A stretch of 20,921 bases of DNA from positions 1 to 20,921 of IMG/VR virus record IMGVR_UViG_3300021963_000786. The stretch is one strand, 5' to 3'. The position numbers and the translations under genes were made by a program. Shown one piece after another: positions 15,401 through 20,760 of the stretch. The stretch's first letter is position 1, and every line of letters starts with the position of its first letter. This stretch comes from a virus. The notes below the pieces were generated by a model. It saw only the letters and a list, made by a program, of their open reading frames with translations. It ran no database searches and was not told the DNA's origin.

Positions 15401-17116
15401 GTATCTAAATTCTACTCTACCGGAAATATTACCTCCTGTTGAAGCAAATTTTGAATCTAAAGATGTCTGTAAGTTGGTTACATCTGAGATAGCGTGGGTA
15501 TGAGAAGAAGCTGCATAAGATCCTGCTGCTTGTTTACCGTCTAAAGCTCTTTGTAGATCTGTTACATCGGAAATAGCATGGGTGTGAGAAGATGCTGCAT
15601 ATGAACCAGCAGCCTGCTTACCGTCTAAAGCTGTTTGCAGACCTGTAACGTCTGAGATGGCGTGGGTGTGAGAAGAAGGAGTAAACGAAGAAGGCTTATT
15701 GTAGATTAAGTCCCAGTGTGTCTCTGAGGTCTGTGTTCCGTCTGTATCTACTTCCTTAGACCATCCTATACCCTGTAAGTGTAGTCTTCCGCTCTGATTG
15801 GTGATGCGTAGTGCTCGCATTCCATCCAATCCAGATACTTTAATGATCTGTTGACCGTCGTGGTTCCCGCTATGACTGGTATTTTCAATGGTATTTTTGG
15901 AAAGGAATCTTCCTCTAAATACAAGAGACCCGTCTGACATTACAGCATGAACATCAAAGTATCCACCGGTATCCCACCTTAACTGTCCAATATAAGCAGT
16001 TGTGTATCCGGAAGGTATGTTATATTGTACATAACCCGGGGCATCGTTCCAGCTATATCCTGCTGTAGAATCATTACCTGGTTTGTAGTCTCCCCAAGAT
16101 GAGTCATTTGATGATTCATTCCAAGTTCCAGATTTTTCATCTTCGGCGGTTATAGCTGTTTGTGCTGCAAAATCGTTTAATACAAATCTAGCATCGGATT
16201 CAGTTTCGGTGTAGTACCGGTCATCGTGAGTGTGCGAAGATGCTGCTTTTCCATCCAGAGCTGTTTGTAGCCCGGTAACATCTGAGATAGCATGAGTATG
16301 AGATGCTGCTGCATAAGTACCTGCTGTAACACTAAAAGTAGTACCTGATAATGTTAAACCGGTACCTGCACTGTAGGTTGTATTTGTGTCAGTATCGGTT
16401 GAAGAGATTGTCAGTGTATTGGTAGTGGTGTCGTAGTTAACTGCGGTTGCTCCTGAACCTCTAACGATCAGAGTATTCCCAGATCCAATTGTTTCTGATC
16501 TTGTAGAATCACTAATAGTCCATCCTCCGTAGTTATCGGCACTAGCTGCAATACCGTCTAGCTTGGTTTTTAAAGCTGTTGTAAAGTTCTTCTCTGTTAA
16601 TCCTCCGTCTCCTACTGAGTAGGTGGTGTTTGTGTCTGTTGAAGAGATAGTAAATGTGCCGTTGCTGTAACTTACCGTGGTTGCTCCCGATCCTGCAAAG
16701 GTAAAGTCTCCGGCTACTAGTGTACCGCCGGACTGTCTTAATCTAGTAACTGTGTTAGTAGGAGTTTGCCAGGTTCCGTCTCCTCTTAGAAACTGCAGAG
16801 CCTGTCCTGAAGTTGCTGCAGGTACGTATCCTGCTATACCGTCAGAGCCTTCGCTTCCTCCTATGGCTGCTCCTGAAGCTCCTTCGTAAGTTTTAGCATT
16901 TAAAATTCCTGAGGAGATAGTAAGAGTATTTCCTACTTTGATTCCTCCTAAGACTGTTGATGTGGCAGTGGGTAGAGAATATCCGGAAACCGATCCGGCA
17001 ATAACGTTACCTTGGGCGTCAGTACCTAGTACATTCTGACTGGTTAGATTCTCTAATTTAAGGTGTGCTAAAGATCCTGAAGATCCGTGCAACACCACTT
17101 TTTTCCATGATGGCAT
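12425..17116 (-). CDS. Giant tail fibre with HxH repeats and C-terminal S74 autoprotease chaperone
   Basis: A 1563-residue fibre. The N-terminus MPSWKKVVLHGSSGS is shared with the 255-residue neighbour and is probably the attachment module. Ten HTH/HNH motifs occur as six HTHAISDVT and four H(T/N)HDDRYYTE units. In T4 gp37, HxH motifs coordinate iron along the trimer axis, and the same is expected here. Residues about 655-810 form a distinct Trp/Gly-rich globular segment. The last 103 residues, from SDARIKTDI, form a peptidase S74 intramolecular chaperone with candidate dyad S1461/K1466; trimer-dependent self-cleavage before S1461 is the family mechanism. It ends in a Gln/Leu coiled coil. It overlaps the 130-residue gene. 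The leader is the longest in the window and holds two small hairpins. Confidence 0.92.
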   Translation of the reverse strand: MPSWKKVVLHGSSGSLAHLKLENLTSQNVLGTDAQGNVIAGSVSGYSLPTATSTVLGGIKVGNTLTISSGILNAKTYEGASGAAIGGSEGSDGIAGYVPAATSGQALQFLRGDGTWQTPTNTVTRLRQSGGTLVAGDFTFAGSGATTVSYSNGTFTISSTDTNTTYSVGDGGLTEKNFTTALKTKLDGIAASADNYGGWTISDSTRSETIGSGNTLIVRGSGATAVNYDTTTNTLTISSTDTDTNTTYSAGTGLTLSGTTFSVTAGTYAAASHTHAISDVTGLQTALDGKAASSHTHDDRYYTETESDARFVLNDFAAQTAITAEDEKSGTWNESSNDSSWGDYKPGNDSTAGYSWNDAPGYVQYNIPSGYTTAYIGQLRWDTGGYFDVHAVMSDGSLVFRGRFLSKNTIENTSHSGNHDGQQIIKVSGLDGMRALRITNQSGRLHLQGIGWSKEVDTDGTQTSETHWDLIYNKPSSFTPSSHTHAISDVTGLQTALDGKQAAGSYAASSHTHAISDVTDLQRALDGKQAAGSYAASSHTHAISDVTNLQTSLDSKFASTGGNISGRVEFRYNSDRYSQAWNNTSTGAYWWVTTDSGNLGLHRNGDGDKFYFSNGGDFYSTTNGWLSTALGNRISVSDISRTQVNQLKTTLGVTGLPYSCDIVLNGDPDTFYPVHFMFGDQDVLRRIIIKRGYGEQAPWDPIGTGVHHGGLLLDWEGNFGGWGGAEYYDRLRVFNQSYTDVCADMFIWTHSMGYVFMLRGGGTTGAIYHIFSDQPIRGTYQEGTPDIAYSTSTLFYDESWSGTNAYDVAAPAPLRLNQVNSARIDGLRTKKQSQFDSRYAAISHTHDDRYYTESEIDTKLATKAASSHTHAISDVTGLQTALDGKQAAGSYLTSLPSHNHDDRYYTESEVDSLLGARVSTSNFKVLGGGISYDTDRRLKVDNGLAIYGAYSGGSNSPSTYDIAAQFAFSSRAFELSADWLSTTSPSLRLRTLRDCCDNWSSWVDIITSANIGSQSVNYATSAGSATTATTATNLGSYYTADAWFRATSDDNQVQLYGNSRTMIFRTDGNTNDHGGGAYAYIWYYGGSADSTRRMILNTNGDLWTNTYGWLHEYFQARGSYAASSHTHAISDVTGLQTALDGKAASSHTHDDRYYTESESDGRFLRGTTNPNNVNNFTISIGNNGSYSYVQSHSGQPLYLNPVGNAIVLNSGTTVAGQLNATGVSSGVSLNVGNASTHGVYTADDARKQLVVSADYYPHIALVATGANNTNHGAVFSFVGTEGSSARQWNMGIPNSNPYIFSIGYNASGDNNPHYGVGDAWSGDDRHHARLSIDRSGNTKIRGMLYVNGTSGGITTGNAVLHAGNYSSYALPLSGGTVTGIAYFQTNNGGKSGATDSAKLQAYSTNNNSAFMSFHKSGHYAVNMGLDDDNVLRIGGWSASANRMQLDMSGNVTFAGNVTGYSDARIKTDIQTIGNALEKVKQLRGVTFKRTDSDDRSTNMGVIAQEVLAVVPEVVSQDASGMYNVAYGNMAGLLIEAIKDQQALIDQQQKQIDELKALIHDLTK
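13625..13767 (-). repeat. Fibre repeat cluster nearest the C-terminus (DRYYTE plus ISDVT units)
   Basis: Encodes one HTHDDRYYTE unit and one HTHAISDVT unit with the TALDGK linker. The DNA is close to the clusters at 14395-14610, 15470-15685 and 16190-16320. Confidence 0.8.
14395..14610 (-). repeat. Fibre repeat cluster, three HxH units
   Basis: Encodes HTHDDRYYTE, HTHAISDVT and HNHDDRYYTE units separated by GLQTALDGKQAAGSY. The HNH variant is the only departure from HTH among the ten motifs. Confidence 0.8.
15470..15685 (-). repeat. Fibre repeat cluster, three tandem ISDVT units
   Basis: Three consecutive HTHAISDVT units spaced by about 30 residues of LDGKQAAGSYAASS. This is the most regular tandem in the fibre and a likely site for length change by recombination. 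Confidence 0.8.
16190..16320 (-). repeat. Fibre repeat cluster nearest the N-terminus
   Basis: One HTHAISDVT unit followed by one HTHDDRYYTE unit that ends in SDARF, at about residues 265-308 of the fibre. Confidence 0.8.
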
Positions 17117-17179
17117 ATATTACTATTTATCGAGGTTGGTTACAGGTAGTGCCTGCCCACTTCCCTTTCGGGCCTTCAA
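17117..17179 (-). promoter_or_regulatory. Structured leader of the giant fibre gene
   Basis: A 63-base leader, long for this window. It can form CCC-GAAA-GGG (17158-17171 region) and CAGG-CACTA-CCTG (17144-17156 region), both short. GATAAATA lies 7 bases before the ATG. No Shine-Dalgarno sequence is seen. The hairpins might modulate translation or stability, but the stems are only 3-5 bp. Confidence 0.3.
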
Positions 17180-17191
17180 CTTTAATAAATA
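17180..17191 (-). promoter_or_regulatory. Candidate late promoter upstream of the giant fibre gene
   Basis: Sense strand TATTTATTAAAG, one base after the stop of the 59-residue gene and 63 bases before the fibre ATG. It is a variant copy, as at 18775-18786. Confidence 0.45.
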
Positions 17192-17192
17192 G

Positions 17193-17372
17193 TTAGCTAC
17201 CTCCTAGTGTGATGTACTGGTTCTGTAGTTTGACTACCGCTCTGGTTAAGATATCCAGTTCTTCACCGGTAAATCTCATCTTCTTGATCTTAATCAAAAT
17301 GAATTCTAGCTCCTCAACCGTTAGCTGGTTAGGATCTGCTTGTTTCTGTGTAACCTTATCTAATAACCCCAT
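17193..17372 (-). CDS. Small protein, 59 aa, function unknown
   Basis: ATG at 17372-17370 opens a 59-codon frame ending with TAA at 17195-17193. The product begins MGLLDKVTQKQADPNQLTVE and continues as a basic amphipathic helix pair (IKIKKMRFTGEELDILTRAV) ending LGGS. The codon and amino-acid pattern looks real: charged helices, no low complexity. It exactly fills the gap between the 255-residue protein and the fibre leader, and it lies 19 bases after the upstream stop. It may assist fibre assembly or be a minor structural protein. I do not recognise a named family. Confidence 0.8.
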   Translation of the reverse strand: MGLLDKVTQKQADPNQLTVEELEFILIKIKKMRFTGEELDILTRAVVKLQNQYITLGGS

Positions 17373-17391
17373 AAAACTTTAAAATTAATTC

Positions 17392-18159
17392 TTATAGACC
17401 CGGACCGTCTGGTGCATTACCTTCAGGGGCTGTACCTCCTGAGGACTGTCCTGTTTCTACGTAAATGTAAACATCCCCGGTGGCAGTGTCTACGTGCATG
17501 TTGCCGATGCCGTTGTTTGTTCCACCAAATCCTGGAGCAGTTGCTGGAGCTCCTGAGGTAGGACTAAATGTTGAGGATACTGCCCAGGCAGCGATCGTAG
17601 CGCCGGCCGTAGTAACGGGTGTACCCTTGCTAAAGCCCCATCTAACAACGTTGTTGTTATAGGCAAAGCCGTAACCTACTTCTGTACCTGTAACTGAACC
17701 TGATACTACTACAATACCTCCATTTCCTCCAGAGGTAGTGCCGCTACCAAGAGCGATGTACTTATCTTCAACTGCTAGGTTAGTGGTACTAATAACTGTA
17801 GTAGTACCGTTAACTGTTAAGTCACCGGAAATAGTAACGTTATCGCTGAAGGTCTTATCACCTCCAATGGTCTGTGCGCCGGAAGTCTTAACTACATCCG
17901 TTAGCTGAGCTGAAGAAGAAACTAATCCAATTGCTCCGGCCAGTTTAGCAGCCGTAACTGCGCCGGCAGCAAGTTCGGTAGTACCTACAGCCCCGGCTGC
18001 AATCTGGGCACTGCCAGCATTGCCGGTCAGATCACCGCCCATCGTAATTTGTGCCGAACTTGATACTAGTCCCGACGGTAGTCCTGTTATGTAACCGGCA
18101 TCGTTAGCAAGCTGGGATACGTTGCTGCCCGATACTAAGAGTTTCTTCCACTGTGCCAT
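17392..18159 (-). CDS. Short tail-fibre-like protein sharing the giant fibre's N-terminal module
   Basis: 255 residues. The start MAQWKKLLVSGSNVSQL parallels MPSWKKVVLHGSSGS of the 1563-residue fibre. Repeated GLVSSSAQ (about residues 28 and 78) and Ala/Gly repeats (AAGAVGTTELAAGAVTAAKL) follow, then DLTVNGTTTVISTTNLAVED, typical of beta-helical phage fibre shafts. The C-terminus is Gly/Pro-rich (APEGNAPDGPGL). No S74 domain is present. It may be a connector or a second fibre using the same baseplate socket. A perfect promoter-like motif lies 20 bases upstream. Confidence 0.8.
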   Translation of the reverse strand: MAQWKKLLVSGSNVSQLANDAGYITGLPSGLVSSSAQITMGGDLTGNAGSAQIAAGAVGTTELAAGAVTAAKLAGAIGLVSSSAQLTDVVKTSGAQTIGGDKTFSDNVTISGDLTVNGTTTVISTTNLAVEDKYIALGSGTTSGGNGGIVVVSGSVTGTEVGYGFAYNNNVVRWGFSKGTPVTTAGATIAAWAVSSTFSPTSGAPATAPGFGGTNNGIGNMHVDTATGDVYIYVETGQSSGGTAPEGNAPDGPGL

Positions 18160-18179
18160 ATTGCTGCTGTCTGTTTTAC

Positions 18180-18191
18180 TTTATATAAATA
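18180..18191 (-). promoter_or_regulatory. Candidate late promoter upstream of the short fibre gene
   Basis: A perfect TATTTATATAAA on the sense strand, 20 bases before the ATG and three bases after the stop of the 189-residue gene. Confidence 0.55.
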
Positions 18192-18194
18192 GGT

Positions 18195-18764
18195 TTAAGG
18201 TCCTAGAGTTCCTCTATCTGCATTTGCTTCACCTGGATCTCCGGTAAATCCTACGTAGTATCCTTCCGGTAGTACGGCACTGCCGGAGATATACACCAGT
18301 CCTGAAACTAGCGGGGGCAGTACGCTCTTAGGTTGCATGAAAGGAATACCTGTTGAAGTGATTCCAAACTGAATGTTGTTATTAGTATCCCGGGCAGTAA
18401 AGGTATGATTGCTTCCTGTAGCAACTACATTGACCTGGGCTAGATTTATCTGACTGTTCAGACTGATAACTAATGCTCCGTTTTCAACCCGGGTATTAAC
18501 GTTGGAACCTCCAATAGCCGATAGGTTGGTCTGTGCTATATTAAAGGTTACTGTACCTGTGTTACCTCTTAGGGTGAGGTTTGAACTTACTATTCCGGTA
18601 GTAGTTCCGGTCATAGAGCCGCCGTTGGCTGTTGAAGTAGCTGCTGTAGTGACAATATTGTCAACAGTACCGGTAGATGGGATAGTACTCTTGATGATCT
18701 TACCTGTGTTATCTACTGCAAGAGTAGATCTAAGCTCGGTTAATCTAAGGGTACGTAATGCCAC
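18195..18764 (-). CDS. Beta-rich structural protein, probable fibre component, 189 aa
   Basis: Begins at GTG (18764-18762), giving MALRTLRLTELRSTLAVDNT. No ATG is available upstream before the promoter-like motif, so GTG is chosen. The body is Thr/Asn/Ser/Gly-rich with alternating strands, as in fibre shafts. A hydrophobic VLPPLVSGLVYISGSAVLPE segment precedes a short Gly/Pro end. It lies between a terminator-promoter pair and the short fibre gene. No enzyme motif or signal peptide was seen. Fibre or collar component is the best guess, from composition and position only. Confidence 0.75.
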   Translation of the reverse strand: MALRTLRLTELRSTLAVDNTGKIIKSTIPSTGTVDNIVTTAATSTANGGSMTGTTTGIVSSNLTLRGNTGTVTFNIAQTNLSAIGGSNVNTRVENGALVISLNSQINLAQVNVVATGSNHTFTARDTNNNIQFGITSTGIPFMQPKSVLPPLVSGLVYISGSAVLPEGYYVGFTGDPGEANADRGTLGP

Positions 18765-18774
18765 AGGAATAGTT

Positions 18775-18786
18775 TTTTAATAAATA
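18775..18786 (-). promoter_or_regulatory. Candidate late promoter upstream of the 189-residue gene
   Basis: Sense strand TATTTATTAAAA, 10 bases before the GTG start and two bases after the preceding terminator. Confidence 0.5.
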
Positions 18787-18788
18787 GG

Positions 18789-18811
18789 AAAAGCCGGCTA
18801 TTGCCAGCTTT
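18789..18811 (-). terminator. Rho-independent terminator after the 121-residue gene
   Basis: The sense-strand arms AAAGCTGGC and GCCGGCTTT pair over nine positions (one G-U) around the loop AATA, with TTTT at the end. It lies 22 bases after the stop codon. Confidence 0.8.
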
Positions 18812-18833
18812 CACCTTAAATTTAATTAAATTC

Positions 18834-19199
18834 TTAAAGAATATCGATCGAACCTGAAAATGTAGGTAAGGTCTTGATGTGGTTGTAAGCCTGCTCAATC
18901 CAAGTATCTTCGCTGGTAAGATCGTAGTTGAATGAGAAGTGAGTTCTTGCTAGAGACTCTGAATGAGCTGTTCTAGCTGCTTCTGTTGCATAGGTCTCAA
19001 CTTCACCGTTACCGTAAGCTCTTTTAGCCCACTGATTTTCGTACACAGGTGGAATGATGCTTCCGCTAACACCTACTGATCCGGTTACTACCATTACTGG
19101 CTGGATGTACTCCTCGATTCTGTAGTTAAGATTTACAATACGGTGGTAAGCGTCTTCGAATGTTACGCCAAATTTTGAAAAGTCTTTTTGTAAGCCCAT
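18834..19199 (-). CDS. Conserved-looking phage protein, 121 aa, function unknown
   Basis: A soluble, mixed alpha/beta protein starting MGLQKDFSKFGVTFEDAYHR. It has a strand VVTGSVGVSGSIIPP in the middle and SFNYDLTSEDTWIEQAYNHI near the C-terminus. I recall small proteins of this pattern in fibre regions of environmental myophages without assigned function. It is flanked by a promoter-like motif 9 bases before the ATG and a terminator, so like the 92-residue gene it appears to be its own transcription unit. It could be a fibre chaperone or a minor structural protein. Confidence 0.75.
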   Translation of the reverse strand: MGLQKDFSKFGVTFEDAYHRIVNLNYRIEEYIQPVMVVTGSVGVSGSIIPPVYENQWAKRAYGNGEVETYATEAARTAHSESLARTHFSFNYDLTSEDTWIEQAYNHIKTLPTFSGSIDIL

Positions 19200-19208
19200 C
19201 TTTTAATT

Positions 19209-19220
19209 TTTATATAAATA
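19209..19220 (-). promoter_or_regulatory. Candidate late promoter upstream of the 121-residue gene
   Basis: A perfect TATTTATATAAA on the sense strand, 9 bases before the ATG and three bases after the preceding stop codon. With so short a leader, a transcript from here would be nearly leaderless. Confidence 0.55.
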
Positions 19221-19223
19221 GTT

Positions 19224-19472
19224 TTATTCTACGTCAACATTAGGTTCTGCACCTTCTAAGTCTACTTTAACGATTTTGTATACACGGCCTGTTTCATCAG
19301 CCGCTGTTAAAGCATTCTTTTTAGTTCTAGCAGCCGTTAGAGTTGTAGTTTCGTCAATAGTATCTTCGCTATTGATTTTCTGTACCCATACCTGACGTTT
19401 TGCCCATGAAGGATCTGAAGCGTTTAAGGGTACAGGGATTAGCTGCTTGTAAATTACATACTTGTAAGCCAT
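19224..19472 (-). CDS. Small protein, 82 aa, function unknown
   Basis: Begins MAYKYVIYKQLIPVPLNASD, a beta hairpin, then RQVWVQKI and a Thr/Ala-rich helix (TLTAARTKKNALTAADETGR), then an acidic end. Its ATG lies two bases after the stop of the CGC-motif protein, so the two are coupled. There is no promoter-like motif in the tiny gap. I recognise no family. Position suggests a part of the fibre-assembly cluster. Confidence 0.7.
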   Translation of the reverse strand: MAYKYVIYKQLIPVPLNASDPSWAKRQVWVQKINSEDTIDETTTLTAARTKKNALTAADETGRVYKIVKVDLEGAEPNVDVE

Positions 19473-19474
19473 GT

Positions 19475-19636
19475 TTAATCTTTTTTATATGGAAATAATT
19501 GGTTTAATCTTTCTTGTCTTTGTTTGCAACCGCAATCTTTTTTTCCTCTTGCTGTAGCCATTTTTTCAGCCAGACGGTCTAAACCGGTAGCATGAGTAAC
19601 TCTTGCAATTGAATCTCCTAAGCCCTTATCTTCCAT
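19475..19636 (-). CDS. Small CGC-motif protein, 53 aa
   Basis: ATG at 19636-19634 and TAA at 19477-19475. The product starts MEDKGLGDSIARVTHATGLD and ends DCGCKQRQERLNQLFPYKKD. The CxC followed by a basic helix and LFPY is a pattern I recall from small proteins of many marine and environmental phages, where it has no assigned role; the two cysteines might bind metal with a partner or as a dimer. AAAGGA stands shortly before the ATG, one of the few Shine-Dalgarno-like leaders here. It fills the space between the 368- and 82-residue genes. Confidence 0.8.
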   Translation of the reverse strand: MEDKGLGDSIARVTHATGLDRLAEKMATARGKKDCGCKQRQERLNQLFPYKKD

Positions 19637-19652
19637 AGTCCTTTTATTATAA

Positions 19653-20759
19653 TTATGGGAAGATTGAATTATCCCAGGTAGCTGTTATTACATCAAGAGT
19701 TGCACCAACACCGTTATAATCGGATTGAGGGTCTGCATTGCTACCAAACTCGTAGTGAATCATATTAGGATCAAGGCCGGTAATATTACCTTGTGACGGG
19801 GTAGTGCCGCTGTTATACAGCGTATCCACACTTGTTTGGTCTGCGGCAAAGTTGTTACAGTAGCTCATCCATCCTATCCATCCATACCACGGTGCTTCCC
19901 ATGGACTTGCCAGACCTCCTATCGGACCTATTCCAAAGTGAGCAAACTGTCTACCGTTGTAAGCTATGGCTGAAGGTCCGCTACCACCACCGCCTGTATT
20001 GTAGGCATTAGTATCCAGGAGGTCTCCATTCCAGTAAACTACAAACTTATCTGTGTTTGTGGTCTGGGTGTCGTCGTACACAAATACTAGGTGGGTAAAT
20101 CCACGGGTGTTAGCAGAGCCGGAGTTAGAACTAGACCAGTTTATGTTCTCCTGTACTCCGGTGATGTTGCTGTTACCTCCAGGGTTATCAATCTCAATAT
20201 TCCAGCTTCTAAAATTAGTAGAGCCGCTGGATGCTGCAATGATCAGCTGTAACTCATTGTAGTTACCGGTAGTGGACTGAGGTGCATACTGTATAGTTGC
20301 TACGTATCCGTTATCCTGATCTTCCATCCACCACAAGCCGTAGTAGCGCTGGTAGCCCGGATCACCGGCACCGGGTTCAAACGTTCTGTAGATTCTAACC
20401 CACATCGACAGCGTCCACTTATTCTGGATCTCAGCCTGGAGTACATCCCAGGGTGAACCATCTACCTGTCCGTTACTTACTAGTTCGTCGGTGTCTTGCA
20501 CCCCTCCATCAAAGTAAAACGAAGCAGTTGCTCTGGTGCAAGGTGCATCGTGGTCATAGCCGTACCACTCGGACATACTAGCTGGGTTAGGTGATAGCGG
20601 ATATAGAGCAGAGCATATATTAATAGTACCGTAAGTGCCGTTTTCAGCCGGATCTAATCCGGTAGCAGCTGAAGTATACGGGCCACCGGCATAGTTGGCG
20701 GTCTGTAACTCTTGCCTGATTTTACCTAATGATAACTCTCCTGAACCTGGGACTGCCAT
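19653..20759 (-). CDS. Lectin-like fibre accessory protein with SLGKIR/EWYG N-terminal module
   Basis: 368 residues. The N-terminal part carries GELSLGKIRQELQ, then MSEWYGYDHDAPC by about residue 70, the same module as in the 130-residue protein at 12049. The rest looks like a LamG/concanavalin sandwich: ATASFYFDGG, WTLSMWVRIYRTF, FTHLVFVYDDTQTTNTDKF with VYWNGDLLDTN, and WYGWIGWMSYCNNFAADQTS. Such domains bind glycans, so it is a candidate for contact with the host surface. Its ATG follows the stop of an S74 fibre gene by one base, repeating the fibre-accessory pairing at 12049-17116. AAGG precedes the start. Confidence 0.8.
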   Translation of the reverse strand: MAVPGSGELSLGKIRQELQTANYAGGPYTSAATGLDPAENGTYGTINICSALYPLSPNPASMSEWYGYDHDAPCTRATASFYFDGGVQDTDELVSNGQVDGSPWDVLQAEIQNKWTLSMWVRIYRTFEPGAGDPGYQRYYGLWWMEDQDNGYVATIQYAPQSTTGNYNELQLIIAASSGSTNFRSWNIEIDNPGGNSNITGVQENINWSSSNSGSANTRGFTHLVFVYDDTQTTNTDKFVVYWNGDLLDTNAYNTGGGGSGPSAIAYNGRQFAHFGIGPIGGLASPWEAPWYGWIGWMSYCNNFAADQTSVDTLYNSGTTPSQGNITGLDPNMIHYEFGSNADPQSDYNGVGATLDVITATWDNSIFP

Positions 20760-20760
20760 A

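Noticed and set aside
13625-16320. Regularly spaced repeats as a CRISPR array
   Set aside because: The repeats are in frame, of uneven spacing, and encode the HxH fibre motif.
17144-17171. Leader hairpins as a terminator before the giant fibre
   Set aside because: Stems are 3-5 bp and no T-tract follows.
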